A stretch of 64,000 nucleotides of DNA from Viola odorata. Lineage: Eukaryota > Streptophyta > Magnoliopsida > Malpighiales > Violaceae. A program made the position numbers and the translations under genes. This document shows, one piece after another, positions 11,802 to 22,750 of the stretch. The notes beneath the pieces were generated by a model that had not been told where the DNA came from, did no database searches, and worked only from the letters and a program-made list of their open reading frames with translations. The first letter of the stretch is position 1. Each line of letters begins with the position of its first letter. The stretch is from positions 35,620,040 to 35,684,039 of the forward strand of contig OY829546.1 of the NCBI GenBank assembly GCA_963691705.1, given 5' to 3'.

Positions 11802-12729
11802 CCGAAGATCGCGTGAGGAGGGAGACGCGGGGCTGCGCGTGGTGGCCGGCTAGTCGCGGTGGCAAGGCTAGGGTGCTAGCCGTGATGATGGCGGAGGGAC
11901 AGGAAGCTACGGACGCGATGGGAGCAGGTGGCTCGGGCGTGGGCTGCTTCGCTGCACTCATTTGGCACTGTTCACGTGCATTATGCATGTTAATTCAAAG
12001 GCCATTGATCTGGTTGACTTTCCTTGGTTGACCAGATCAATGGCCATTATCAAATGGCCTTTTATCTGATTTAAATGGCCTCGAGCCGGTTCCCGCGAAT
12101 AAATGTTCTGACTTTTTGAGCCGAAGGTACCGTCGCGTAGAGAAAAATATGACGGGTTTAACCGTCTACAGCGAATGACGAGAATTTTTCGTTTAACGTG
12201 CTTATTTTCGTGTTCAAAAACGTGAAACGTTTGAACGGAAAAATAAAGACGTTACGCCGAAAATTACACGAAACGCTGTAGACCGTTGTGAGCAGAAAAA
12301 AAGCTAGCAACTAGTTGATGGAAAACATTTTAAAGTCGAGCTATGGTCCGAGCAGACTTACTCGGGTCCAATAAAAGCTCGAACGAAAATATTAATAAAA
12401 TAATAAAATACTAAAAAGGCGCTAAAACATAAAAAATCCTAAAACTTATGAGATGATCTAAAACGAAGAAAAAACTAGCAAACGACTGCTGGATAGTCAA
12501 AAACGTGATTTTTAAGGCTAAAAATAATAATGATAATAATAATGAAAATATGTGCCGAAAAATTAAAAATGTGATTTCGAAAGCTGACGATGCTAACGAT
12601 GATGCTAAAATGCCACGAAACACCTAAGAATGCTAGCGACATTAAATCAACTGAAAATGACTGTAAATTAACTGAATAACAGAAATGCTAAAATTAAATA
12701 AAAATGGCGTCAAAATTCGGGTATCAACA

Positions 12730-13830
12730 GATCCGCATGGGATTCCATGCAGATTCCTCTTTGGACTAAGGAGCACGCTCCATATGTAGGGTTGGACTCC
12801 CCTTAGCTGGGTTTTTAAGCCTTTCGTTGTAGGGTTTTGGGGGATCATCATTTTTTACAGCATAGTTTTAGTTTCTATTTTTTGGGATTTGTTCTTCCCT
12901 CTTTTGGGAGCAGCCGCCACCATCTACATTCCCTCAAACTGGAGCTTTTAAGCTCCGGCCGGTATTTATTGAGTTTTATTTTCCTTTATTGCTTCTTTAC
13001 TTTTATGTTATTTATTAGATCTATTATTTATTACTTGTTAGCATGAGTAGCCAGATTCCTCTTCTTAGTAAAGGGTGTTTCAAGGGTTGCAAGGATTAGT
13101 TAAGAGGCCTAAACGTGTTTAATACATTCTTATTGTCATATTCGTTTGTTTGCCACTTTCTTGCTATTTTCATCTAGAAATGTTAGGAGCCTGATCAACT
13201 ACTAGTATTTTTTTGTGATTGTTGTCATCCTAATGGTATTAACTAACGTGAGGTTATTAGGAGAAGTAGATGCCTAGAGTGGAGTCATTGCAATAGAGTG
13301 ATCTTGTCCATCTAGGGCAAGCAGTCAGTTAGGGCGTTACCGCGAGTCTGACAAGCTGAGAGGTATCACGCCCTAGACATGTCTTACCTCTACTTTATGG
13401 GTGTTTTGAGTATTGGCTCCCCGCATTCGTGCCTGGGGGGACCGCGAAACGTCAAGGCTACCTCATATGTGGAAACGGGGGGTAGCTCTTCTTACGAAGG
13501 TAAGTAGGGGGGCTACGTGGAAACATGACCCCTATAGCATGTCTATGGCATGAGGATGGAATATCCTTGAGCCGATGATTAACTAACCCTAAATGCAACC
13601 TAAGAACACCCCTTGCTAAGATCTCTTCTCATCTGGATTAATATGTTAATTTACAGTCTTCCTTTATTATCTTGCCCTTGATTATTCTTTACTTTCATGC
13701 CCTTGATATATATTTTTAATTAATTGTTTTGTTAGCCACCAATTATGTGATTGATTATTTAGATCAATCGACAACCCCTCCCCCCGAGTTACTATTTCAA
13801 TTGGTTACATTTACATTTAGAGCAAGTTAT
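12730..13830 (+). repeat. 5' LTR of element A (3' two thirds only)
   Basis: This matches 19840 to about 20950 of the 3' LTR. Shared landmarks are GATCCGCATGGGATTCCATG, the ACTGGAGCTTTTAAGCTCCGGCC hairpin (a typical LTR polyadenylation-region stem) and the block around 13380-13500. Compared with the 3' LTR, a ~30-bp piece is missing near 12760. The last ~100 bp before the primer site are also gone. Confidence 0.85.
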
Positions 13831-13832
13831 TT

Positions 13833-13850
13833 TGGCATCGTTAGCGGGGA
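13833..13850 (+). promoter_or_regulatory. Degraded primer binding site of element A
   Basis: TGGCATCGTTAGCGGGGA resembles the Asp-tRNA 3' end complement (TGGCGCCGTTGCCGGGGA) seen intact in B, with several mismatches. Confidence 0.6.
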
Positions 13851-13882
13851 TTGAATGGAACTGATTTCTTTCTTTTATTTGT

Positions 13883-15543
13883 ATGATTAGGAGATCTGCA
13901 CCAGACTTACTACCCCTTGATCACGAGCTTATCAGGATAGAAAGAGGACTCCGAAGACAGGCTAAAGGACCATCTATCAACCGTAGAGAAGTCTATCGTC
14001 CTGCCCTCGACAGTCATCTATCCAACCTGGATAACCTTGGCACTCTCTTTCACGAAGACCTTACTAACCTCCATCGAGACCTCAACAACGTAGAGTTCGT
14101 CTACCCCGAGAAACCTATTATGGAAAACCCACCCCCTCTAGGGCATGTTGCTCCGCCGAACGTCCAGACCATCGAAGACCTCAATGTTGCTCCTGAGGCA
14201 CCTAGCAGTTGTATTGTTTGGCCCGCTGACCCTTATGAATGGACACTCAAGTCCGCCGTTATGCATCATCTACCCCTCTTCCGTGGGCTAGCCAAGGAAA
14301 ACCCTTATCGTCACCTTCAATAATTGCATTCTAAAGCCAATCAATGTCAGTATTGAACATGCCAAGCTCCATGCTTTCATGTGGTCCCTCAAGGATCTTG
14401 CCCTCGACTGGTTCTACGACCTTCCTCCTAAATCTATTCACTCTTGGGCCGGGATGTCCAAAGCCTTCATGGATAAGTATTATCCGGCGTCTATGGTAAT
14501 GGTTAGTCGCAAGCAATTGGTATCTATTCTTCAAAAGGATACTGAGGATCTCGATCAATATTATGAACACTTCAAGAGGATGCAAGCTTATGCCCTTCTC
14601 ACAACCTCACCGAGCATACCCTCGTCCAATATTTTTGTGAAGGTTTGGAGGCCCATGGCAAGGCCTTGCTAAATACCGCAAGTGGCGGTTCTCTTTGTGC
14701 CCTCACACCAGTCGTTGCCAAAGCCACCATTGAGCTTATGGCAAAGAACACAATTCCTACCAGCAGCATAACCAACGGTCAAGACGCCCAAGTGGATGCA
14801 ATGGAAAATCAGTTGACTGCTATCACGAGCATGCTGTAGGATATGGTAGCAGGACAACCTGTCCAGGGCAAGGCCTGCCAGATTTGCAATTTTATGGATC
14901 ATGCCACGGACACCTGTCCTTATATTCCTGAAGAAATCCAAGTCAATGTCATGGGTAACTACAACCAGACTCCATACGGCCAGAATTACAATCAAGTGTG
15001 GTGACATCCCAATTTCAGTGGGGCAAACAACCCGCAGGTGTCTTGCCCTAGTCAGCCGCCCCAGCAGAATCAGTATGGAAATCACCCTCCTCCCTTCAAC
15101 ATGAAGAACTTTATGCCCAGGCCTAGCTACCACAACAATCAGTACCAATATCAACCTCCTCAAGGTCAGACCTTCACCGTCCCACCGGTTGATGAAATAG
15201 CTCATGAGAAGAAGGTAGCAGATCTAGAGAAGCAAATGAGTATCATGATGGCTGAAATGAAAGAGTTGAAAAACCAAGGTAGATTTCCTAGGCAGACTGA
15301 GGCCAACCCGAAGCACAATGTATGTGCCATGACACCCCTCAGCGGCACTCAATTGCCCACGCGTGTACATCCGCATCTAGGCCTAGACGTTGAAATACCT
15401 GAGCATGCACATCTAGACCTCAACATCGAACAAATCGCCGAGCTTGAGCCCAAGCCCAAGCCAAAAAAGATCAAGACAAAGAAGCCACCAGAGTTCACCC
15501 AAGAGTACATCCATAAAATCCTTGAGCCACCTTTCCCTCAATG
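13883..15543 (+). pseudogene. Element A gag, broken
   Basis: It starts with MIRRSAPDLLPLDHEL at 13883, the same start as B. The gag core (FMWSLKDLALDWFYDLPP, KYYPASMVMVSRKQLVSI) is in a different frame from about 14325. A second frameshift lies near 14640, with in-frame stops near 14837 and 15001. A CCHC knuckle (CQICNFMDHATDTCPYI) sits near 14875. A glutamine- and proline-rich tail leads to the conserved EFTQEYIHKILEPPFPQ just before a TGA at 15542. No intact protein can be made. Confidence 0.85.
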
Positions 15544-16355
15544 ACTAGTCGAGCCTAAAAAGGATAATGAGGACTGTGAGATTTTTGAAATGTTTAACAA
15601 AGTGCAAGTTAACATCCCCTTGCTGCAGGCTATTAAAAATGTTCATCGTTATGCTAATTTTTTGAAAAGTGGTGTGCTAACAACTGTAACATGATAGGTG
15701 TGAAAAAGATTAGCGTAGGTGTGAACGTCTCGGCCGCGATCCAATGGAAGCTACCACCCAAGTGCAAGGACAAAGGTATGTTCTCCCTCCCATGTAAAAT
15801 TGGTACTCCTGATATTGGTAGAGCTATGTGTGATTCTGGTGCAGGTATCAACATCATGCCCTTGACGATATACAACAGTCTAGGCCTTAGACCCCTTAAG
15901 CCCACCAGGACCACGATCCAACTAGCTGACAAATCCGTCATCCATCCCAAGGGGGTCGTTGAGGACGTCTTGGTCCAAGTTGGTGATTTTATCTACCTAG
16001 CCAACTTCTACGTGATTGACATAGAGAATAGCCATTCTGTCAAGGCCTCCGATATACTGCTAGGAAGACCATTCCTTAGGACCGCCAGGGCCAAGATCGA
16101 CGTCCATGATGCCTCCATTACTCTTGAGTTCGACAGCGAGACCATCAAGTTCAATATGCTTAACGCTATGCATAACCCTACTGAGTTCTCTAGTGTTAAT
16201 TTTGTTGATATCATTGATCCTATTGTTGAGAAAGTTTCTCACTTGCATTCTGATGAACTTCTGTAGTTTTCCCTCGACAAGAGTATTCTACCCACCGTGC
16301 TCGACACCTTCGCTTTGACACTTGTGACTTCAGAGCACTCAATTGTTGATGTTAT
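15544..16355 (+). pseudogene. Element A aspartic protease region, interrupted by a solo LTR
   Basis: The protease domain is readable from 15691 to 16266. The zone from MFNKVQVNIPLLQ (about 15590) leads through KLPPKCKDKGMFSLPCKIG to the active site CDSGAGINIMP, then IQLADKSVIHPKGVVEDVLVQ and LLGRPFLRTARAKIDV. TAG at 16264-16266 ends this frame. Coding similarity continues until the solo LTR cuts it at 16355, and resumes at 16883. The catalytic Asp-Ser-Gly is retained. Confidence 0.85.
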
Positions 16356-16877
16356 TGATAACAATTGATGAAACACCAAGGGTACATTCGTCTTTTCACC
16401 CCAAGTCAAGATCGGATCACTGTAGACCTTGACCGGCGACAGCCACCCGGCTACCGCCCGTATTAGCCGAGGAATCCTGGGATGGTCGACATCAGCGGGG
16501 GGGGACCCACGCGGCATCCATTTTCCCACGCGACATCTTCCCATCCCAGACAGCCTTGACAACATGTCACTGGCGATATCCTATCCGGCTGACGCCTGCT
16601 GACATCATCTTGGGCGTTATCTTCCCCCGATAACACCCACCCCCGTGGGTAACATCCTTTCTTTTGCCTATAAATACTACTCATTTCTAGATCAAAGGTA
16701 AGACCAAAATTACTACCCGAATCTTTGCCAAATTTCTCAGCCATACTAACTTAAGCATCAGAGTGTCTACACCGGGGCCCCCCCTCCGGCGCTTTGCAGA
16801 TACGACGGACTGCCTCCACAGTAACTCTGGACGGCCATAATCTCTGTCCCGTTTTCCCAAAAGTCTTAATCTTATCA
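16356..16877 (+). mobile_element. Solo LTR (522 bp) inside element A
   Basis: It starts TGATAACAATTG and ends AATCTTATCA, so the last six bases mirror the first six. It is flanked by perfect GTTAT duplications (16351-16355 and 16878-16882). TATAAATA lies at 16669-16676. It is the same family as 26245-26734: both share a block around CTTAAGCAT-CAGAGTGTCTAC followed by CCCCCTCCGGCGCTT. No internal region remains, so it arose by LTR-LTR recombination. Confidence 0.85.
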
Positions 16878-16882
16878 GTTAT

Positions 16883-17782
16883 TGAACCTATTGTTACACA
16901 AGTTTTCGATCTTAATGCTGACAACTCTGCACATCTTGCCCTCAACGGGAACATCACTACTAATCACTAGCGGAGGCTGAGGCACACATCACAGAGCCTT
17001 CGGGCTTGAAGGACGTCGCTGCTGCTCAAGCCACCTGTGAATCTGTGGTACACCCATCCAAGCCCTCTGATCTCTCTACTACTAATTCAGCGCCTGCCCC
17101 TTCTTTTTTGTAGGCCCCTAAGTTGGAGTTGAAGACCTTGCCCTCGCACCTCAAGTACACCTACCTTGGTGAGCATGACACACTTCCGGTGATCATCTCT
17201 AGCAAGCTCGATCCTGCTACGGAGCGTGAGTTAATTTCCACACTAAAAGGGTACCGCGAAGCCCTTGGATAGACAGTCGTCGACGTCAAGACATTTGCCC
17301 CAGCCCTTTGCACTCCTCAACTAGCCCCGGTAGCCTTCGCACCCACTCCTCTTGTCCCCAAAACCATGGCAGCGACTCCAACTATCACCATGACCACTCT
17401 TGAGGCTACGAAAACCCTCGCCCCAACTACTGTCGCCACTGCATTGACCAGCGAGGACAAGACGCCCAATGCCAATCCAGCTCCACATCCTTCCCACGAC
17501 ACGAGCAAGGGCAAGATGCCTCGTCATGATAAGTTGCTCTCTGCTATGACCTTGGCTACTGGACAAAAAGTTTTACTCTATAATTCTCGGCTTAGGCTCT
17601 TTTCTAGAAAATTGAAGCATAGGTGGACCGGCCCTTACCTTGTCACAGAGATTTGTGATCATGAGGTGGTTTCAATTCAGAATATGGACACGGGCCTCAT
17701 TTCTAAAGTGCAAGACCACAGATTGGAGCTATTCCATGAAGGTTTCCACCCCATCATGGCGGAGCCACTAGACCCAAAATAA
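16883..17782 (+). pseudogene. Element A: pre-RT linker fused to integrase C-terminal tail
   Basis: After the solo LTR the frame resumes with IVTQVFDLNADN, then the linker that normally precedes RT (LPVIISSKL, ELISTLKGYREALG, VVDVKTFAPALCTPQL). Instead of RT there is a spacer rich in Thr, Ala and Pro. The integrase C-terminal domain follows (GQKVLLYNSRLRLFSRKLK, WTGPYLVTEI, GFHPIMAEP) up to a TAA at 17780-17782. The longest open piece is 17366-17782. Stops lie near 17110 and 17270. The same join occurs in B, so the missing RT, RNase H and integrase core are an inherited deletion and not local decay. Confidence 0.8.
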
Positions 17783-19406
17783 TTTGAGTATCCAACGTCG
17801 TTCCCTCGACGTTAACAGAGGCGCTTCATGGGAGGCAACCCACATTTCTTTCCTTTTCCTTTTCCTTTTCAGTTTTTATATTTCTTCTTGTTTGCCCTAA
17901 ATACCCTTTTGCTAAGCTAGCACAACCCTATTTTAAAACCCCCTTGTTTGAGTACACACTTTTGACCTTTTGTGCACATAAAGAAACTATCATTCATTGC
18001 ATCTATGCCTGGACAAACACAACTCTTCCTGCTTGCACTTATGACCAGTCTAGGCCTAGACACCAGTAGTCATAAAAAGCACCTTGTGAGCACTTTGAGC
18101 TTCCATGCCATATTTTCTATGTGTGATATGCTTAACTAGGCACTAGCTAGGTTTGCATGATATCCCTGGGTATAGACACCACTAGACAAGGGAAAGCAAC
18201 GAAATGATGAAAGACTTTGTATATTTTTCTTCTCTCTTTTCTTTTCCTTCTGGTTCTTTTCTTTCTCTCCCTTACCTTTTTCTCCAACTTGTCCTCGACA
18301 CTTACCCTTCCCCTTTTCTGTTTCTCTTCTAACCATTTGAGCCATTTCCTTGATCTTTCCTTAGTAGGTGAGTAACACTTTTCAAAACAAACAGCAAGGG
18401 CTAGAAGCACAAAAGCATAAGTGTGGGGAAGTAAACAGCAAGGTCTTGACACTTAAAGCATAAAAATGCAAAATGGCCCAACAGCTGCAGCCCCTGCCCA
18501 TGTTAAAATGGCGGGTGAAGAAAGAAACATTTGTGCCTCCTAAAAAAAAATGGAAAAAAAAGGAAGAATGAAAGCAAAGAAGGCATAGAAAGCAGCAAGG
18601 ATCTCCACCTCTAGCCCAGAAGAAGATCTCCCCCAACAAGTGTTACTCACCGACCTCTCCTTTTTCCAGCCAAGGAATCCCTCAATTTTAAATTTATTTT
18701 CTTTCCCTTTCATCTTCTTCTCTTCTTCTTTTCTTTTCTTTTCTTTCCGTCTTCTTTTTCTTCTCTTCATCCTTTTTCATTTTCCATTCCTTCCATTCTT
18801 TTTACCCAACCCGTACCTTTTCTTGCCTTTCTTTTTAAAATGCAAAGTCCTTTCTGATTGCTAGATTGCCCTCGCATGTGTACTGCGTACTCGGATTGAT
18901 ATGCAAACTATGTTTTGCCTTTTCTTTTCTTTCCGTCTTCTTTTTCTTCTCTTCATCCTTTTTCATTTTCCATTCCTTCCATTCTTTTTACCCAACCCGT
19001 ACCTTTTCTTGCCTTTCTTTTTAAAATGCAAAGTCCTTTCTGATTGCTAGATTGCCCTCGCATGTGTACTGCGTACTCGGATTGATATGCAAACTATGTT
19101 TTGTGTTGTGTTATTTGCATCTTGAGTGATTAAACACCTAGCCTTGTTTGCAAGTGTTAGCGTCAATACTTATCCATGTGAGGATTGTTGGTGAATAGGC
19201 TTGGATTGGGAAAGCCTTACCTTTAGGGTCGTTATCCTACTTGTTTGGTGCAGATGCATGTCCACGAAGAGTTGTATTTGATTTAGTGCAGTGTGTTGAG
19301 TGATGTGTTTATTCTTGTGATGAGGTTGATACCGTGTGTTCTGACTTGGGGTTGTTTTCAGTTTTGTGAATGCTCGAGGGCGAGCATTGGGCAATGTGGG
19401 GATGTT
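17783..19406 (+). other. Element A 3' non-coding region
   Basis: No coding domain is seen. The region is pyrimidine rich, with long C/T tracts at 18230-18310 and 18690-18830, and includes a 186-bp tandem duplication. Scattered stretches match B's 22750-24528 in reverse complement, for example TGCATGATATCCCTGGGTAT. The last bases before the LTR (GGGCAATGTGGGGATG) occupy the polypurine position. Confidence 0.7.
18732..19103 (+). repeat. Exact-looking 186-bp tandem duplication in element A
   Basis: Copy 1 (about 18732-18917) and copy 2 (about 18918-19103) both run from a TTCTTTTC tract and TTCCGTCTTC to AAACTATGTTTTG. No difference was noticed by eye, so the duplication is recent relative to the decayed element. 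Confidence 0.85.
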
Positions 19407-21057
19407 TGATAGCGTGTATTTTGTATATGTTTTCCTCTTCATTTTCACTCTTTATCTTAGTATGATACTGCTGATTTGCCATTGTTTCCATCTTTATTGC
19501 AGATCTAGGCTAAAAGAGAGGAATATGCGAAAATATATGCTTTTAGGGTGGAATTCCGCGGATCTCAAAGCAGCGAGGCCAAGACATCAATTTCGCCGTC
19601 GAGCCCTAGATATTTTCGTCGAGCCCTGGGTAATATTTCCTGGTCAAAGCTTCGTTGTTATGCTTCCACGTGCCCTCCTTACTGGTCTTCAGAATATTCC
19701 CAGAATATTCGCTAACTGCTGATCATATCATCTTGCCTTAGATGTTGATATTGTCATCTTGCCCTAGCTACTGGTCAAGTCATCTAGCCCTAGCCGTCGT
19801 GCGTCTGTAAAATCCCGACCAAAGTGAAAGATACCCAAAAGATCCGCACGGGATTCCATGTAGATTCCTCCTGGCATATTTTGAGAATATTCCCTTTTGG
19901 ACCAAGGAGCACGCTCCATGTGTAGGGCTGGACTCCCCTTAGCTGGGTTTTTAAGCCTTTAGTTTTAAGGTTTTGGGGGATCATCATTTTTTACAGCATA
20001 GTTTTAGTTTCTGTTTTTGGGGATTTGTTCTTCCCTCTTTTGGGAGCAGCCGCCACAATCTACATTCCCTCAAACCGGAGCTTTTATGATCCGGCCGGTA
20101 TTTATTGAGTTTTATTTTCCTTTATTGCTTCTTTACTTTTATGCTATTTATTAGATCTATTATTTATTACTTGTTAGCATGAGTAGCTAGATTCCTCTTC
20201 TTAGTAAAGGGTGTTTCAAGGGTTGCAAGGATTAGTTAAGAGGCCTAAACGTGTTTAATACATTTGTATTGTCATATTTATTTATTTGCCACTTTCTTGC
20301 TATTTTCATCTAGAATGTTAGGAGCCTGATCAACTACTAGTATTTCTTTGTGATTGTTGTCATCCTAATGGTATTAACTGATGTGAGGCTATTAGGAGAA
20401 GTAGACCCCTAAAGTGGAGACATCACAATAGAGTGATCTCGTCCATCTAGGGCAAGCAGTCAGTTAGGGCGTTACTGCAGTCTGAAAAGCTGAGAGGTAT
20501 CACGCCCTAGACATGTCTTACCTCTGCTTTATGGGCGTTTTGAGTATTGCCTCCCCACATTCGTGCCTGGGGGGACCGCGAAACGTCAAGGCTACCTCAT
20601 ATATGGAAACGGGGGGTAGCTCCTCTTACGAAGGTAAGTAGGAGGCCTACATGTCTATGGCACGAGGATGGAATATCCTTGAGCCGATGATTAACTAACC
20701 CTAAATGCAACCTAAGAACACCCCTTGCTAAGATCTCTTCTCATCTGGATTAATATGTTTATTTACAGTCTTCCTTTATTATCTTGCCCTTGATTATTCT
20801 TTACTTTCATACCGTTGATAAATACTTTTAATTAATTGTTTTGTTAGCCACCAATTCTGTGATTGATTAATTAGATCAATCGACAAACCCCTCCCCCCCT
20901 TGAGTTACTATATCAATTGGTTGCATTTACTACTGTCATACATTTAGAGCGAGTTATTATTCTTCAATCTCTATGGTTTGACCCTGTCTTGCCCTTTACG
21001 CATTTTAAATTGTGCATTTAGGCATCAGAAAATATTATTATATTTGAGTGACGGTCA
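19407..21057 (+). repeat. 3' LTR of element A, ~1651 bp
   Basis: The start TGATAGCGTGTAT aligns with B's LTR start TGATATGGTGTC after an equivalent purine tract. The end ATTTGAGTGACGGTCA aligns with B's end ATTTGACGACGCATCA. It contains the same landmarks as 12730-13830. The right boundary rests only on that alignment. If correct, the 5-bp target duplication should be GTCAG. Confidence 0.7.
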
Positions 21058-21166
21058 GTCAGCATGTGATGGAGAGTGAGATTAGGTATGTGTTTGTGAT
21101 GGGAGAATGATGGTGGTGTGATCGGGTCCGCGATGGAGCGTGAGCAATTGGGTCTGTGAGGGACAG
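21058..21166. other. Short unassigned sequence between elements A and B
   Basis: A G/T-rich stretch with repeated GTGATGG-like words. No gene or known element is recognised. It is the left flank of element B's insertion. Its former continuation is at 42481. Confidence 0.5.
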
Positions 21167-22737
21167 TGATGCGTCGTCAAATCGCGCAACAAAAATAATA
21201 TATTCATAATCTTGATAGGCTAGATGCACAAATTAATGTAAACAGCGGCAAGTCAGGGTCGAACCACAGAAAAAATGAAGAACTAGATTTTATCTTGCCC
21301 TAGATGTATGATAGGACAAAAATGCAATAGACATAAAAGTAACACAGGGGGGTTTTGGTTGGTGTAGACGAATCTAACCAACGATGACAGTTGATATTGA
21401 GACAAGAAATGAAACAAATAATAAAAGGTAAACGGAATAATTAAATAAAATGGGAACGAGAATACGGCAGGAGAATAATAATAAAAATGGTAAAGACAAA
21501 CAGTTGCAATAAAGGTAATAACGAAGTAAGTAAAGATAATAGATCAGGTAAAAGGAGAAATCTTAGCAGGGGGAAGACGGTGGATTGCGTCGAGGTCTAA
21601 TCGGTCATTGGTACTGTTTTCACGTCGTAGACGTGCTATAGGAATCCTGTTTTCACGTGGACTCCCTGCTTCTCTTCTCAAGAGAAGTCACTCCCAAGGT
21701 ACACTTATGGGAGTGGCCGTGACACTGCGCCCAAGGTACGCTTATGGGCCATACACGCAGGCCCGTGAAGTGGAGAGAAGACAAGTCTAGGGCTAGACAC
21801 TGAGAAGTCTGCCCTAACCAGTTTCTTGCCCTAGCCAGATTAGACCAAACGACATGGTGACTCTGGGCTAGGTGCCTACTCTATTCCATGGCCTCACGTT
21901 AGTTATTACCATGGAAATGACAATATTCATGAGAAACATGCAAATAGATGATCAAACTACCAACAAATCTCACATGAAATGACAATGAAATGGCAAGAAA
22001 GCGGATACAATAATGAAAATGTTTTAAGAACAATTTGACCTCTCAACTATCCTCTTGGAATCCTTAAAACACCCCTGCCAAGACTAAGAGACTTAGCCAC
22101 TCATGTTGAAATTCATACACTAAATAGATGGAGAAAGCAACATAAATGGAGAAGAGGTGAAGATGAAAATGAAAATTTGGATTAAAAACCAACCAGAGCT
22201 TGGGGCTCCGGTTTCTAGAAAAATAAACAAAGAACGGATCCCAATGTTAGAGAGTCGGCTACAATGATTGAAAACCCTAAAAATCCAGAAAATATTCTAA
22301 AAAGCAGCCCCCTCAACCCTAAGAGTTAAGGGCCTATATATAGTCAAACAACCCCACTAGGGGACAAAATGGGCCAGCTACTGCTGAGCTGGATGATCTT
22401 TACATGGAATCCCGCTAGAATCTTTTTAGCATCTTTGGTCAAGCGTCATCCGAGAAGAAACATGCACATGCGTCTTTTAGGCCTGGACATAAGATATCTT
22501 CAGCAATTCATCCAGGTCTCAACGGCAAAAAGGGGATAGGCCTCGACGACAAACGGTGTCTAGGTCTCGACGATATAAGATTCGCAGAAATGCATCCTAA
22601 TGGCGTGCTTTTCCTCAAGTTTCTCCCTTTAGTCCAGACCCTGCAAAATAGTTGGAAAACAAGACAAATTAGCATTATCAAGTGTAAAATTGGACCTGAA
22701 AGGAAGGGGAAAATATGCATAAAAAGACACCATATCA
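21167..22737 (-). repeat. 3' LTR of element B, 1571 bp
   Basis: The plus strand runs from TGATGCGTCGTC to ACACCATATCA, so the element strand starts TGATATGGTGTC and ends GACGACGCATCA. It matches the 5' LTR pieces 28547-28632 plus 40974-42480 along its length, with scattered substitutions. A TATATATA promoter box is at 22335-22342 (42078-42085 in the other copy). Confidence 0.9.
22335..22342 (-). promoter_or_regulatory. TATA box in element B LTR
   Basis: TATATATA is about 400 bp inside the element-strand LTR start. The other LTR copy has it at 42078-42085 inside a GACTATATATAGTC palindrome. Confidence 0.5.
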
Positions 22738-22750
22738 AATTCCCCCACAC
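22738..22750 (-). promoter_or_regulatory. Polypurine tract of element B
   Basis: The element strand reads GTGTGGGGGAATT directly before the 3' LTR, the expected plus-strand primer site. Confidence 0.7.

Larger units (their letters stand above)
1..12729 (-). mobile_element. Ogre/Tat-type Ty3/gypsy retrotransposon, left part outside window
   Basis: Reading the minus strand from 12729 downward, the order is LTR, primer site, leader, gag, protease, intron, RT, ancestral RNase H, second RNase H, integrase. The Tat/Ogre assignment rests on five points. The LTR is very long (3.6 kb) and starts TGTTGATACCC. The primer site resembles the 3' end of Arg-tRNA. The protease motif is DNGSALNVMP. A predicted intron separates pro from RT. 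A second, extra RNase H follows the degenerate ancestral one. The 3' end and 3' LTR lie beyond the left edge. It sits inside the 5' LTR of element A: the sequence right of 12729 resumes at the point matching 19840 in A's 3' LTR. Three separate lesions mean it cannot act on its own. Confidence 0.9.
9129..12729 (-). repeat. 5' LTR of the Ogre element, 3601 bp
   Basis: The plus strand runs from TGTCGCGCCTCGG at 9129 to GGGTATCAACA at 12729, so on the minus strand the LTR starts TGTTGATACCC and ends CGCGACA. The left end touches the primer site. The right end touches sequence that continues element A's LTR. Both ends are therefore fixed independently. A TATA box at 11791-11801 suggests about 0.93 kb of U3. 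The remaining ~2.6 kb, including the minisatellites, would then be transcribed. Confidence 0.85.
12730..21057 (+). mobile_element. Element A: non-autonomous Athila-type retrotransposon
   Basis: The visible part holds most of the 5' LTR, a degraded primer site, gag, protease, an integrase tail, a long non-coding 3' region and a full 3' LTR. RT, RNase H and the integrase core are missing, and B lacks the same part. The start lies left of the window because the Ogre element is inserted in its 5' LTR. Many stops and frameshifts, an internal solo LTR and LTR indels show it is old. The Athila-like assignment rests on the DLLPLDHEL gag start, the DSGAGINIMP-type protease and the LTR style. Confidence 0.8.

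Noticed and set aside
18136..18864. Several frames in 18136-18864
   Set aside because: They come from pyrimidine-rich low-complexity DNA in A's 3' region and encode mostly Phe, Leu, Lys or Arg runs.
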